From: Telmatospirillum siberiense
Lineage (GTDB): Bacteria > Pseudomonadota > Alphaproteobacteria > Rhodospirillales > Magnetospirillaceae
Assembly (NCBI RefSeq): GCF_002845745.1
Contig: NZ_PIUM01000021.1
Coordinates: 48,545-112,544 of the forward strand
Direction: 5' to 3'
Length of the DNA: 64,000 bases
Made by a program: the position numbers and the translations under genes. Shown here piece after piece: positions 20,441 through 32,587 of the stretch; the stretch's first letter is position 1; each line of letters begins with the position of its first letter. Below the pieces are notes generated by a model. That model did not search any database and was not told the origin of the DNA. It worked only from the letters and a program-made list of their open reading frames with translations.

Positions 20441-20473
20441 CCATCATTCCCGGACCGGGTCCGGGAATGATGG
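20441..20473. repeat. Perfect 16-base inverted repeat downstream of gyrB
   Basis: CCATCATTCCCGGACC (20441-20456) and its exact reverse complement (20458-20473) are separated by a single G. It lies 18 bases beyond the gyrB stop. It can fold to a long hairpin in either strand, so it probably ends gyrB transcription, although no T run follows. A repeat-element origin is possible. Confidence 0.65.
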
Positions 20474-20490
20474 TGGCAACGCGGGAGAGC

Positions 20491-22974
<2,484 letters not shown>

Positions 22975-22985
22975 TCAAACCCATT

Positions 22986-24155
22986 TCACGCCCGCGTCAC
23001 CACGGCATCGTTGACGCGGAAAAACTGTCCCCGCTCGCCCAGGTCGGCGAACAGGGAATCGTCCGTCCCGGTCAACCAGCTTTGCGTGCCGAGCACGCAA
23101 AGCTCATCGAACAGGGCAATCCGGCGCGCCCGATCGAGATGCGCCGTCACTTCGTCCAGCAACAGAATCGGCGGCGAACCGCGAAGGTCCGCCTGGATCC
23201 GCGCCTGTCCGAGCACGATGGCGATCAGAACCGCCTTCTGCTCTCCGGTGGAACAGTGCTCCGCCGGCTGATCCTTGCCCGCGTGGCGCACCAGCAGATC
23301 GCTGCGATGCGGACCTTGCGCCGCGCCGCCGCTTTCGGCATCGGCGCGCCGCGACGCCGCCAGGGCGTCACGCAGTTTCACTTCGGCCTCCGGCGGCTCC
23401 AGGGCGCCGAGACTGTTCTCGACGCTTCCCTCCACCGTCAGATGGGCCGCCGGAAACGGCCCGATTCCCTCGGCGCAGGCCTGGTTCAAGCGGGCCACCG
23501 TCCGTTTGCGGGCCCCGGCCATTTCCACTCCGCCCTCGGCCATCCGTTCTTCCAGGACGCCCAGCCAGGCGGGATCGTACCGTCCGCTCTTCAAGAGCCG
23601 CGCCCGTTCGCGCAAGGCGTGCTCATAGGCGGAGGCGCGCGCAGCATGCGCCGGATCGATGCCCAGTACCAGACGATCGAGAAACCGCCGTCGCCCCGCC
23701 GCGCCATCGCTGAACAGCCGGTCCATTGCCGGCGTCAGCCAAAGCGCGCTGGTGACCTCGGACAACGCCGCCTGCGAACGCGCCGGCTGTCCATCGATAC
23801 GAACCAGCCGCCTTTCCGATCCGGCGTCGCGTCCGGTGCCGATTTCCACCGCTGTCGGCATCTCGTCCATCGCCATGCCGGTTCCGGACAGGCGTTCCAG
23901 CCTTGCCGCCACCGCCCAGGGCGCTTCGCTTCCGGCCTCGCGCCGCGTCACATCCGACAGCCGGGTCCGTCGCAGGCCGCGGCCCGGCGCCAGAAACGAC
24001 AAAGCCTCAAGGATGTTGGTCTTGCCGGCTCCGTTGGCGCCGGTCAACACCACGGGACGCGGGTCGACCTCCAGCCGGAGAAAGGCATAACAGCGGAAAT
24101 CGCTGAGGGTCAGACGTACGATCGCCTGGCCCGCCGCCCCTTTTGCTTGGATCAC
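22986..24155 (-). CDS. recF: DNA replication and repair protein RecF
   Basis: ABC-type ATPase that loads RecA at single-strand gaps. The 389-residue protein has Walker A GANGAGKTN (about residue 39), the signature CSTGEQKAVLIAIVLGQAR and Walker B PPILLLDEVTAHLD. The opening LTLSDFRCYAFLRLEVDPRP is family-like. It lies 13 bases from dnaN and 29 bases from gyrB, consistent with a single transcript. Confidence 0.96.
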   Translation of the reverse strand: MIQAKGAAGQAIVRLTLSDFRCYAFLRLEVDPRPVVLTGANGAGKTNILEALSFLAPGRGLRRTRLSDVTRREAGSEAPWAVAARLERLSGTGMAMDEMPTAVEIGTGRDAGSERRLVRIDGQPARSQAALSEVTSALWLTPAMDRLFSDGAAGRRRFLDRLVLGIDPAHAARASAYEHALRERARLLKSGRYDPAWLGVLEERMAEGGVEMAGARKRTVARLNQACAEGIGPFPAAHLTVEGSVENSLGALEPPEAEVKLRDALAASRRADAESGGAAQGPHRSDLLVRHAGKDQPAEHCSTGEQKAVLIAIVLGQARIQADLRGSPPILLLDEVTAHLDRARRIALFDELCVLGTQSWLTGTDDSLFADLGERGQFFRVNDAVVTRA

Positions 24156-24168
24156 TCTTCTCCGTCGA

Positions 24169-25287
24169 TCACACCCGCATCGGCATCAGAACATAAACGG
24201 CGCTCGAATCGGTAACTTCGCGGACCACCGTCGGGCTTGCCGCGTCGGCCATGGCGAAGCGGGCCGCGTCACCTTCGATCTGGGCCAGAATGTCCATCAG
24301 ATAACGCGAATTGAAACCGATCTCCATCGGTCCGGCTTCGTAAGAAGCTTCCAACTCTTCGACGGCGCTGCCATTTTCCGGGCTCGATGCCGACAGGGTC
24401 AGGCCGCCCTTGTCGACCGAAAGCTTGATGGCGCGCGACTTCTCGGTGGAAATGGCCGAGACGCGATCGACGGCCTGGGACAGGCTTTTGCAGTCGACTT
24501 CGAGGACCTTGTCGTTATCGGCGGGAATCACCCGCTCGTAATCGGGGAAGGTTCCGTCGATCAGCTTCGAGGTCATCACGGCATCGTCGAAGGCGAAACG
24601 AATTTTCGTCTCGGAGAGCGAGATGGTGACGTCGACGCTGGTTTCGTCGAGCAATTTGCGAAGTTCCGCCACCGTCTTGCGCGGCACGATGACGCCCGGC
24701 ATCCCCGGCGCCCCTTCCGGAAGCGGCACTTCCACCCGGGCCAGGCGATGGCCATCGGTGGCCACGGCGCGCAAAACCGGAACGCCGTCGCTCGAAGCGG
24801 CATGCAGATAGATGCCGTTCAGATAGTAGCGGGTTTCCTCGCTGGAAATGGCGAAACGCGTTTTGTCGATCAGCCCCTTGAGATCGTCGGCCCCCAGCAC
24901 GAAGCTGTAGGGCAATTCCCCGCCGGACATCACCGGGTAATCGGTCACCGGCAGCGAGGCCAGGGTGAACCGGGATCGGCCGGAGCGCAGGACCAACTGG
25001 CTGTCGTCGCCGCTCTGCTCGATCTCGACCTGCGAGCCTTCGGGCAATTTACGGATGATCTCGTAAAGGGTATGCGCCGGTGCCGTGGTGGCTCCGGGTT
25101 GCGCGACCTCGGCCGGGACCGCTTCAACGATGTCGAGGTCCATATCGGTGGCGTTCAGACTGAGCCGTCCGTTGGCGCCTTCGATTTTAACGTTGGAGAG
25201 AATGGGAATTGTGTTTCGTCGTTCGACCACACTTTGCACATGATTCAACGACTTCAGCAGGGCGGCGCGTTCAATGGTCAGTTTCAT
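24169..25287 (-). CDS. dnaN: DNA polymerase III sliding clamp, beta subunit
   Basis: Processivity clamp of the replicative polymerase, 372 residues, three repeated clamp folds. Motifs: MKLTIERAALLKSLNHVQSV at the start, RRNTIPILSNVKIEG, ISSEETRYYLNGIYLH, and the C-terminal VYVLMPMRV. The ATG at 25287 fits the family start exactly; the open frame continues upstream without homology. A 165-base gap separates it from dnaA and includes an AT-rich piece that may hold its own promoter. Confidence 0.97.
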   Translation of the reverse strand: MKLTIERAALLKSLNHVQSVVERRNTIPILSNVKIEGANGRLSLNATDMDLDIVEAVPAEVAQPGATTAPAHTLYEIIRKLPEGSQVEIEQSGDDSQLVLRSGRSRFTLASLPVTDYPVMSGGELPYSFVLGADDLKGLIDKTRFAISSEETRYYLNGIYLHAASSDGVPVLRAVATDGHRLARVEVPLPEGAPGMPGVIVPRKTVAELRKLLDETSVDVTISLSETKIRFAFDDAVMTSKLIDGTFPDYERVIPADNDKVLEVDCKSLSQAVDRVSAISTEKSRAIKLSVDKGGLTLSASSPENGSAVEELEASYEAGPMEIGFNSRYLMDILAQIEGDAARFAMADAASPTVVREVTDSSAVYVLMPMRV

Positions 25288-25452
25288 GGCGATCCGTTGC
25301 TTGTCTGCGGCCAGTCCGCAATTCCATAAGGCGCGTCGCCGCACCCCCCTTTCATAAGGGGCGACAGTATACCACAAGCCTTTGGTTCCAGAAGTGATTT
25401 CGGAATGGCGCGGCTTTGCCCCGGTGGACGCCTTCCCGGCGTCCACCGATCG

Positions 25453-26850
25453 TCAGCTTTCCAGCATCCGCTTCAGCAGTTCGATGTCCTCGGCGAAGCC
25501 GGAATCGGCACTGCGCAGCTCTTCGATCTTCTTGACGGCGTGCATCACCGTGGTGTGGTCGCGGCCGCCAAATTTGCGGCCGATCTCGGGAAGCGACCGC
25601 GATGTCAGTTGCTTGGCGAGATACATGGCGACCTGGCGGGGGCGGGCGACCTGACGGGCGCGCCGGGCGGAATGCATGTCGGCCAGACGGATGTTGAAGT
25701 GTTCCGCCACCTTTTTCTGAATTTCCTCGATGGTGATCCGCCGGTCGTTGGAACGCAAAAGGTCGTGCAGCACCTCCTGGGTGGACTCCAGGGTGATGTC
25801 GCGGCCGACCAATTGGGCATGGGCGATCACCCGGTTCAAGGCGCCTTCCAACTCACGCACGTTGGAGGTGATCTTGTGGGCGAGGAATTCGGAAACCTTG
25901 CGGGGGACCTCGACGGCCATCTGTTCGGCCTTGGCTCCGATGATGCCTAGGCGCAGCTCATAGGTGGTGGCGTGAATGTCGGCGACCAGGCCGCAACCCA
26001 GTCGCGAGCGCAGCCGCTCCTCCATGCCTTGCAGGCTGGATGGCGACTTGTCCGCCGAGATGATGATCTGCCGGCCCTGATCGACCAGGGAATTGAAGGT
26101 ATGGAAGAACTCCTCCTGGGTGGAGTCCTTGCCGCCGATGAATTGCACATCGTCGATCATCAGGACGTCGACCGAGCGGAACTGTTCCTTGAAGGCCATG
26201 GTGTCCTGGAAGCGCAACGCACGGACGAAGCGGTACATGAACTTCTCGGCCGAAAGGTAGATGACCGAGCGCTGAGGGTTGCGTTCACGGATATGCCAGG
26301 CCACGGCATGCATCAGATGGGTTTTGCCAAGGCCGACGCCGCCATAGAGAAAGAGGGGATTGAAGGAGACGGTGTCCGATTCGGCGACCCGCCGGGCGGC
26401 GGCATAGGCGAATTCATTGGGCTTGCCGACGACAAAATTGTCGAAGGTGTAGCGCGGATCGAGCGCCGCGCCGATTTCCTCGTTGATGTTGGCGGGCTCG
26501 CAGGGCGCGGCCGCCGTTTGAGCGGCGACATGCGCGACGTTGCTGGCCTTGGCGACGAGCGTCGCGCGCGGCGGCATCTTGGCGGTGGTCGGCAGCACCA
26601 CGATATCGACGCCGCTGATCGTGGCGTCCTCCTTCGACCACAGGCTGCGGATGCGGTCTCCATAATGGGTGACGACCCAGTCGCGCAGGAAACGGGTCGG
26701 CACGCACATGCGCACCTGTCCATCCCGCACCTCGGCCAGCGTCAGCGGATTAAGCCAGCTTTTGAAGGCGGCTTCGCCATATTCGTCGCGCAACCGACCG
26801 CGGACGCGATTCCATTGTGCATGGACCAAATCGTCGCTCAAGTAATTCAC
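25453..26850 (-). CDS. dnaA: Chromosomal replication initiator DnaA
   Basis: AAA+ initiator that opens oriC. Its 465 residues show domain I ([20 protein letters not shown]), a linker, the AAA+ domain ([19 protein letters not shown]; Walker [11 protein letters not shown]; Walker [10 protein letters not shown]) and the DNA-binding domain IV with the signature [14 protein letters not shown]. It starts the minus-strand replication operon. The 480 bases upstream of it contain no good DnaA-box cluster, so the origin is probably elsewhere. Confidence 0.97.
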   Translation of the reverse strand: MNYLSDDLVHAQWNRVRGRLRDEYGEAAFKSWLNPLTLAEVRDGQVRMCVPTRFLRDWVVTHYGDRIRSLWSKEDATISGVDIVVLPTTAKMPPRATLVAKASNVAHVAAQTAAAPCEPANINEEIGAALDPRYTFDNFVVGKPNEFAYAAARRVAESDTVSFNPLFLYGGVGLGKTHLMHAVAWHIRERNPQRSVIYLSAEKFMYRFVRALRFQDTMAFKEQFRSVDVLMIDDVQFIGGKDSTQEEFFHTFNSLVDQGRQIIISADKSPSSLQGMEERLRSRLGCGLVADIHATTYELRLGIIGAKAEQMAVEVPRKVSEFLAHKITSNVRELEGALNRVIAHAQLVGRDITLESTQEVLHDLLRSNDRRITIEEIQKKVAEHFNIRLADMHSARRARQVARPRQVAMYLAKQLTSRSLPEIGRKFGGRDHTTVMHAVKKIEELRSADSGFAEDIELLKRMLES

Positions 26851-27330
26851 CTTAGTATCTCGGCACGATCGGCAGAGCGCGGACCAACAAATCCCCGATA
26901 TGGAAGCGGGTGAATGTCATTCGTAGCTCAGACCTGCTCAATGCTCCCCAATCCGACAAATGCCGGATCCGTCTCGTCTGGTTCTATCGAAATCCGACGA
27001 GCGCGGCACCCGGACGGCTCAATACCTCACCACCCCCCAAGCCGCCCCCAAGAGCCCCGTAGCCGAAATGTTGCGCTTTTATGATGCGCAGTTATTTGGT
27101 CTTTATTACGAGTCGAAACGATTCGTTCGGCCGGGAAACAAAGTACAAATTTAAACAACTGCTAAATATCTCGCGCCCCACAAGATTGTGGTGAGTCAAC
27201 ACTAAACTTCGGAAAGGCACCGTCGTCAAACAATGCCAGAAACGACTCTAGCGATGCTTGAGCTGGGGCGCAACGTGACCGAATGGCGAACAGATATTTT
27301 TTTCGCTGTTCATCGATAACCTTGCCCGAC
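26851..27330. other. dnaA upstream region, no gene found
   Basis: This 480-base stretch should hold the dnaA promoter. It has an AT-rich core (27060-27172), and a 14-base palindrome CCACAAGATTGTGG (27178-27191). I found no match to TTATCCACA better than six of nine positions on either strand. Two short open frames (26960-27154 plus, 27162-27353 minus) show no family resemblance and are left out. Confidence 0.5.
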
Positions 27331-27369
27331 AAGAAAAAGGCCGCACTCGCCATTTCGGCGGATGCGGCC
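27331..27369 (-). terminator. Rho-independent terminator of rpsT
   Basis: On the minus strand GGCCGCA-TCCGCC pairs with GGCGAG-TGCGGCC across a GAAAT loop (27339-27369), and a TTTTTCTT run follows (27331-27338). It lies 40 bases after the rpsT stop. Confidence 0.85.
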
Positions 27370-27409
27370 GTTTCTTAATCTCGTACCTGGGCGATAAGTC
27401 GCTTTAAGA

Positions 27410-27670
27410 TTACAGCGACTTGATGCGGGCAACCAGCCGCGAAACCTTGCGGGAAGCGGTGTTCTGATGAACGATGCCGGCCTGCACGCCACGCATCAGC
27501 TCGGGCTCGGCGGCCCGAAGAGCTTCCGCGGCCAGGGTCTTGTCGCCACCTTCGATCAGCGTCTCGACCTTTTTGACGAAGGTCCGGATACGGCTGATGC
27601 GAGCACGGTTTACTTCGGTGCGACGCTCGGTCTGGCGGATGCGCTTTTTAGCCGACTTATGGTGAGCCAT
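27410..27670 (-). CDS. rpsT: 30S ribosomal protein S20
   Basis: A primary 16S rRNA-binding protein. The 86-residue sequence begins [20 protein letters not shown] and has [11 protein letters not shown] and [19 protein letters not shown], all S20 hallmarks. It is a single-gene transcript with its own terminator, upstream of dnaA as in many alphaproteobacteria. Confidence 0.97.
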   Translation of the reverse strand: MAHHKSAKKRIRQTERRTEVNRARISRIRTFVKKVETLIEGGDKTLAAEALRAAEPELMRGVQAGIVHQNTASRKVSRLVARIKSL

Positions 27671-27759
27671 GGATCAAAAACCTGTTCATTCCAGAAATAG
27701 GACGCAATCGGAAGGCGCGTTTATATGACTCCTCCCGGTCTCTCGTCAAGGGAGAGAAT

Positions 27760-28536
27760 CTACCTGTTCTTGAAATTCGGCTGACGCTTCTCGGCGAAGG
27801 CCGCCATGCCTTCCTTCTGATCATCGGTGGAGAACAGGGCGTGGAACAGCCGTCGCTCGAAACGGACCCCTTCCGCCAGGGTCGATTCATAGGCGCGTTC
27901 GACGGCTTCCTTGGCGGCCAGAACCGAGGGTCGCCCCATGGAGGCGATGCGTTCGGCCACCTTCAGCGCCTCTTCCAGCAGTTCGCCAGCCGGCACGATG
28001 CGGCTGACGAGGCCCGAGCGTTCGGCCTCCTGGGCATCCATCATGCGTCCGGTCAGAATCATTTCCATGGCCTTCGATTTACCGACAAGGCGGGTCAGGC
28101 GCTGGGTGCCGCCGGCGCCCGGGATGACGCCCAAGGTGATTTCCGGCTGGCCGAATTTGGCGGTGTCGGCGGCGAGGATGAAGTCGCACATCATCGCCAC
28201 TTCGCATCCGCCGCCCAGGGCATAGCCGGCGACGGCGGCGATGACCGGCTTCCTTACCTTGGAAACGGCCTCCCAACCCTTGGTGATGAAATCCTCAAGG
28301 TAGCACTGGGTGAAGGTCTTGGACGCCATCTCCTTGATGTCGGCGCCGGCGGCGAAGGCTTTTTCGCTGCCGGTCAGCACGATGGCGCCGATATCGTCGT
28401 CCGCCTCGAAACCGTCGAGGGCCTTGCCCAGCTCGGCGATCAGGGCCTGGGACAGGGCGTTCAGGGCCTTCGGCCGGTTGAGCGTGATCAGGCCGACATG
28501 GCCCTTGGTTTCGACGATGATGTTTTCATAAGCCAT
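27760..28536 (-). CDS. Enoyl-CoA hydratase
   Basis: Crotonase-fold enzyme of fatty-acid beta-oxidation, hydrating trans-2-enoyl-CoA. The 258 residues include the oxyanion-hole motifs [11 protein letters not shown] and [14 protein letters not shown], the catalytic glutamate region [20 protein letters not shown], and [10 protein letters not shown] near the end. Both catalytic glutamates (in the QPEI and GAGGTQ regions of the family) appear conserved. ATG at 28536 follows GAGAGGGA. It lies between mutM and rpsT, a position common in alphaproteobacteria. Confidence 0.95.
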   Translation of the reverse strand: MAYENIIVETKGHVGLITLNRPKALNALSQALIAELGKALDGFEADDDIGAIVLTGSEKAFAAGADIKEMASKTFTQCYLEDFITKGWEAVSKVRKPVIAAVAGYALGGGCEVAMMCDFILAADTAKFGQPEITLGVIPGAGGTQRLTRLVGKSKAMEMILTGRMMDAQEAERSGLVSRIVPAGELLEEALKVAERIASMGRPSVLAAKEAVERAYESTLAEGVRFERRLFHALFSTDDQKEGMAAFAEKRQPNFKNR

Positions 28537-28608
28537 GATGACGGGATTCCCTCTCTGTCGACCCGCCATTCCCGTCATTTCAAGACGGGGCGCGGGCACC
28601 GCTCGGGT

Positions 28609-28989
28609 TTATTGGGGCACCACCGAAAAATGGACCAGCATGGGCCGGCGCTTGGCTTCGATCTCGATCTTCAGCAATTCATTGTCGCGCCGGTATGACG
28701 ATGGACCAAGCTTTTGCCAGCCCAGCTCCGGCAGCGTCTGGGCATAGAAGGCCCGCACCTGGTCGGGGCTGACGGTTCCGGTGGCGGTGGCTTCGAGGAT
28801 GCGGCCGGTGGGCGAGTCGAACAGCATGCCGCCCGGTGCTTCGGTCAGTCCGTCCGGCAAGGGCAGATCTTCCATCTCGCTCAGGAACGCTCCCTCCGCC
28901 GCGGCCGAACCGGTGATCGCGGACAGGAAAAGGAGCAGGGCCGCCGTAAGGGCGAGGATCGATCGCGATAGAGCCATGCGTGAAGTCAT
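28609..28989 (-). CDS. Secreted protein of unknown function
   Basis: A 126-residue protein with a clear signal peptide (about residues 5-31, ALLLFLSAITGSAAA, cleaved after AAA or AEG). The mature part has SPTGRILEATATGTVSPDQVRAFY and LPELGWQKLGPSSYRRDNE. The pattern (one residue run that looks like an alpha/beta domain with QVRAFYAQTLPELGW) resembles small lipoprotein-like proteins that sit upstream of the enoyl-CoA hydratase in related genomes. No function known. ATG at 28977 (MALSRS) is a possible alternative start. Confidence 0.78.
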   Translation of the reverse strand: MTSRMALSRSILALTAALLLFLSAITGSAAAEGAFLSEMEDLPLPDGLTEAPGGMLFDSPTGRILEATATGTVSPDQVRAFYAQTLPELGWQKLGPSSYRRDNELLKIEIEAKRRPMLVHFSVVPQ

Positions 28990-29095
28990 AACATTACCGG
29001 AGCATAGGCGCCACTAGGGCATGTGGACAATTGGCAATTGGCCGGATGTACTTCGTCCTCTTGATCGTTCCTGTGCGCTCCGGCCTTACCCGGGG

Positions 29096-29926
29096 TCAGC
29101 GTTGTCGTTTCGGGCAATAGAAAGTAGAGCGGCCAGACTGGACGAGCCGGCGGATTCCTTCGCCGCAGGTGCAATCCGGACAGGGCAGTCCCTCCCGGTC
29201 ATAGACCGCGAAGGCATGCTGGAAATAACCCAGTTCCCCATCCGGACGGCGATGATCGCGCAGGCTGCTGCCGCCTGCCGCGATGGCTTCGGTCAGGACG
29301 GCTTTGATGGCTCCAACCAGACGGCGCAAGGGCTTGAGGCCGACCTCGTCCGCCGGTCGGGCCGGGTGGATACCGGCGCGAAACAACGCCTCGCTCGCAT
29401 AGATATTGCCGATACCGGCGACCAGCGTCTGGTCGAGCAGGGCGGTTTTGATGGGGCCCGACCGTCCGGCCAGGGCGGCGCCGAGGACGGCCGGAGTGAA
29501 GGCGTCGTCCAGCGGTTCGGGGCCGAGGCTGGCCAGCAGGGGGTGCCGGGACAGCTCATCCGCCGGGCAAAGGTCCATCAGGCCGAAGCGTCTCGCGTCG
29601 TTGTAGGCGACGCGCTGGCCCTCCTCGGTCTCGACGATCAGATGGTCGTGCTTGCCCGGCTCCGCTCCGTCGGCCGGGCCGATCAGCATGCGTCCCGACA
29701 TGCCGAGATGGGCGAGCCAGACCCATCCGTCGTCCAGAAACAAGGTGAGATATTTGGCCCGGCGGGAGAGGGTTTGGACGCGGCGCCCGCGCAACCGCTC
29801 GGCGAAATCGGGCGGAAACGGCCGGCGCAGACCGGCCCGGTAGGTCCGGGCGTTGGTCAAAAGGCGTCCCTCCAAGGCCAGCGCCAGGCCGCGGCAGACG
29901 GTTTCGACTTCGGGCAATTCAGGCAT
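29096..29926 (-). CDS. mutM: Formamidopyrimidine-DNA glycosylase
   Basis: Base-excision repair enzyme that removes 8-oxoguanine and formamidopyrimidines. The 276-residue protein begins with the catalytic PELPEVETV (Pro2 nucleophile after Met removal, Glu3), has [10 protein letters not shown] and LVGAIKAVL, and ends with a C-terminal zinc finger ([20 protein letters not shown]...CPKR). ATG at 29926 is fixed by the need for Pro2. It is divergent from ubiE, with 112 bases between the two starts. Confidence 0.97.
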   Translation of the reverse strand: MPELPEVETVCRGLALALEGRLLTNARTYRAGLRRPFPPDFAERLRGRRVQTLSRRAKYLTLFLDDGWVWLAHLGMSGRMLIGPADGAEPGKHDHLIVETEEGQRVAYNDARRFGLMDLCPADELSRHPLLASLGPEPLDDAFTPAVLGAALAGRSGPIKTALLDQTLVAGIGNIYASEALFRAGIHPARPADEVGLKPLRRLVGAIKAVLTEAIAAGGSSLRDHRRPDGELGYFQHAFAVYDREGLPCPDCTCGEGIRRLVQSGRSTFYCPKRQR

Positions 29927-30038
29927 GGTGCTGACCATGCCCCGTCCATTCGTGATTGGCAAGTCGCAGAAATTCCGCGTCCTGTTTCCGAAGGTTCCGC
30001 ATGGCGCAGCCTTCGGGCTTCGGTTATCCTGCCGCGCC

Positions 30039-30803
30039 ATGAGCAACAGCAACGATCCCAGCCCGACCGAGGCCACCACCCATTTCGGTTTCCGCACCGT
30101 CCGTGAAGAGGAAAAGGCGTCTCTGGTCCGCGCCGTCTTCGACGGCGTGGCGACGCGCTACGACCTGATGAACGACGTGATGAGCGTCGGCATCCATCGC
30201 TTCTGGAAGGACAACCTGATCGACTGGTTGCGCCCGCGGGCCGGTATGAGCCTGCTCGACGTCGGCGGCGGAACGGGGGACATCGCCTTCCGCTTCCGCG
30301 CGCGCGGCGGTGGACCGGTGACCGTTTGCGACATCAATCGGGAAATGCTGTCCGTCGGGCGCGATCGCGCCATCGACCGCAATTGCCAGGACGACGTCAG
30401 TTGGGTCTGCGGCGACGCCGAACGGCTGCCCTTTCCGGATCGCTCGGTGGATGCCTATACCATTGCCTTCTGCCTCAGGAACGTGACCCGCATCGATCTG
30501 GCGCTGGCCGAGGCGCGGCGGGTTCTCAAGCCGGGTGGGCGTTTCCTTTGCCTCGAATTCTCGCAGGTCGTGCTGCCGGCGCTGCGCGGGCTTTATGACC
30601 GCTATTCCTTCGAGGTGCTGCCGCGTATCGGCGCCATGGTGGCCGGCAACCGCGACGCCTATCAATATCTGGTGGAAAGCATCCGCAAATTTCCGCCGCA
30701 GGCGGAACTGGCCGGCCGCATGGCCCAGGCGGGCTTCGAGCAGGTCCACTATCGTAATCTTTCGGGCGGCATCGCCGCCCTGCACTCCGGTTGGCGACTG
30801 TAA
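30039..30803 (+). CDS. ubiE: Ubiquinone/menaquinone biosynthesis C-methyltransferase
   Basis: SAM-dependent C-methylation of the quinone ring. The 254 residues contain the family hallmarks [18 protein letters not shown], the SAM-binding motif [15 protein letters not shown] and [19 protein letters not shown], with LCLEFSQV before the C-terminal part. It is followed five bases later by ubiB, so both probably serve ubiquinone synthesis. Menaquinone could also be a product if the organism makes it. Confidence 0.96.
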   Translation: MSNSNDPSPTEATTHFGFRTVREEEKASLVRAVFDGVATRYDLMNDVMSVGIHRFWKDNLIDWLRPRAGMSLLDVGGGTGDIAFRFRARGGGPVTVCDINREMLSVGRDRAIDRNCQDDVSWVCGDAERLPFPDRSVDAYTIAFCLRNVTRIDLALAEARRVLKPGGRFLCLEFSQVVLPALRGLYDRYSFEVLPRIGAMVAGNRDAYQYLVESIRKFPPQAELAGRMAQAGFEQVHYRNLSGGIAALHSGWRL

Positions 30804-30807
30804 CGCG

Positions 30808-32349
30808 ATGTTCCGAGTGTTCCGCAATCTGTTGCGCCTTGCCAGCATCGGCCGCGCCCTGACCCGTCACGATGCCCTGTTCCTCATCGAGGTTACCGAC
30901 GGGGGACGCCTGCTGGCGAAAATCCTTCACCCGTTCGCCGATTCCCGTTATGCCTCCCTGCGCCCCGGACAGCGGCTGGCCGCGGCCTTGCAAATGCTGG
31001 GGCCGACCTTCGTCAAATTCGGCCAGGCCCTGTCGACACGGGCCGATCTGGTCGGCGATGAGGTGGCGGCCGATCTTTCCGAGTTGCAGGATCGCCTGGC
31101 GCCATTTCCCGCCGCCGCCGCCCGCGCCATCGTCGCCGCCGAGCTTGGCCAGCCGGTGGAGGCGCTTTACCGGCATTTCGAGGACGAGCCGGTGGCCGCC
31201 GCCTCCATCGCCCAGGTGCATCTGGCGGTGACCAGCGACGGCGAGGAGGTTGCCGTCAAGGTGTTGCGGCCGGGCGTCGAACAGAAGTTCGCCCGTGACA
31301 TAGCGCTCTTCTATTGGCTGGCCGGTTGGGTCGAGCGTCTGTTGCCCTCGATGCGCCGCTTGCGTTTCGTCGATTCGGTGCATGCCTTCGAAGATTCCGT
31401 CATCATGGAGATGGATCTGCGCTTCGAAGCCGCCGCTGCCGCCGAGATGGCCGACAATTTCGCGGACGATCCCACCTTCACCATTCCGACGATCGACTGG
31501 CAGCGGACGGCGCACCGGGTTCTGACCATGGAACGCATTCATGGCATTTCCATCGATGAGGTGGAGGTTCTGATGGCGGCCGGCCACGATCGCGTGGCAA
31601 TCGTCGAGAAGGCGGCCGACGCCTTTTTCAATATGGTCTTCCGCGATGGTTTCTTTCATGCCGACATGCATCCCGGCAATCTATTCGTCGGTGAGAACGG
31701 CCAACTGATCGCCGTCGATTTCGGCATTACGGGCCGGGTCGACAAGCAGACCCGCCGTTTCCTGGGCGAGATGCTGTTGGGCTTCCTGAACGGCGACTAC
31801 CGCCGGGTCGCCGAGGTTCATTTCGAAGCCGGCTTTGTGCCGCCGGACAAATCGATCGACGCCTTCGCCCAGGCTTGCCGGTCCTTCGCCGAACCGCTTC
31901 TCGGGCGGCCGCTGCACGAAATTTCGATCGCCCGCCTGCTCGGGCAGCTATTCGAGGTGACCGAGACCTTCGCCATGGAAGTGCAGCCGCAGCTTCTCCT
32001 CTTGCAAAAGAGCATGCTGGTGGCCGAGGGCGTCGGTCGCCGGCTCGATCCTCAGATCAATATGTGGCAACTGGCGCGTCCGCTGATCGAACAGTGGATG
32101 ACCAGCAATCTTGGACCGCAGGCCCGCGTCATGGAATCGGTCAGCGCCATGGTGGCGTCGTTTGAAAGCCTGCCGCGCCTGGTCTCGCACGCCGAAAAAA
32201 CCGTCGAGGCGTTGCGCAACGGCGGCCTGAAACTGCATCCGGAGTCGATCAGATCCTTGCAGAACGGCGGACGCCGGAGTGGGCTGTTCCCAACCTGGCT
32301 GCCGTGGGTCCTGGTGGTCGGATTGACGGCTCTCCTGTTGCGGCGCTGA
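30808..32349 (+). CDS. ubiB: Ubiquinone biosynthesis atypical kinase UbiB
   Basis: Membrane-bound ABC1/ADCK-type kinase-like ATPase needed for ubiquinone synthesis. Its 513 residues include the KxGQ motif (FVKFGQALSTRADLV), the A-rich loop (AAASIAQVHLA), the catalytic-loop-like DMHPGNLFV and the DFG-like AVDFGITGR, and two C-terminal membrane segments (last: WLPWVLVVGLTALLL). ATG at 30808 gives the family N-terminus; the longer open frame from 30535 overlaps ubiE. Confidence 0.95.
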   Translation: MFRVFRNLLRLASIGRALTRHDALFLIEVTDGGRLLAKILHPFADSRYASLRPGQRLAAALQMLGPTFVKFGQALSTRADLVGDEVAADLSELQDRLAPFPAAAARAIVAAELGQPVEALYRHFEDEPVAAASIAQVHLAVTSDGEEVAVKVLRPGVEQKFARDIALFYWLAGWVERLLPSMRRLRFVDSVHAFEDSVIMEMDLRFEAAAAAEMADNFADDPTFTIPTIDWQRTAHRVLTMERIHGISIDEVEVLMAAGHDRVAIVEKAADAFFNMVFRDGFFHADMHPGNLFVGENGQLIAVDFGITGRVDKQTRRFLGEMLLGFLNGDYRRVAEVHFEAGFVPPDKSIDAFAQACRSFAEPLLGRPLHEISIARLLGQLFEVTETFAMEVQPQLLLLQKSMLVAEGVGRRLDPQINMWQLARPLIEQWMTSNLGPQARVMESVSAMVASFESLPRLVSHAEKTVEALRNGGLKLHPESIRSLQNGGRRSGLFPTWLPWVLVVGLTALLLRR

Positions 32350-32356
32350 TATCGGG

Positions 32357-32551
32357 ATGGACTCGTCTTCCCAATCCGGGCCGCCCCGGCCGGCAAATCA
32401 CGGTCCGTCCTCCCTGGTCATGTTGGTGGTGGCCGTCGTGGTGGTGGTCGGCGGCTATTTCCTGGCGGTCAAATTGAAGGATATGGCCCGGATGCAGGAC
32501 TGCGTCATGTCGGGCCGCACCAACTGCGCGCCCATCGCGGCGCCGCCATGA
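32357..32551 (+). CDS. Small single-pass membrane protein
   Basis: A 64-residue protein with a Ser/Pro-rich N-terminus, one hydrophobic helix at about residues 19-41 (LVMLVVAVVVVVGGYFLAV) and a C-terminal motif QDCVMSGRTNCAPI with two cysteines. The same tail is familiar from small hypothetical proteins in related alphaproteobacteria. It starts 8 bases after ubiB and may be co-transcribed. No function known. Confidence 0.65.
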   Translation: MDSSSQSGPPRPANHGPSSLVMLVVAVVVVVGGYFLAVKLKDMARMQDCVMSGRTNCAPIAAPP

Positions 32552-32587
32552 CGCCATGGAGATCGGCGGGTCCGTCCGGCCCGCTGG

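Noticed and set aside
26960..27154. Small plus-strand ORF in the dnaA-rpsT gap
   Set aside because: No ribosome site and no homology-like feature; the region is better explained as the dnaA promoter.
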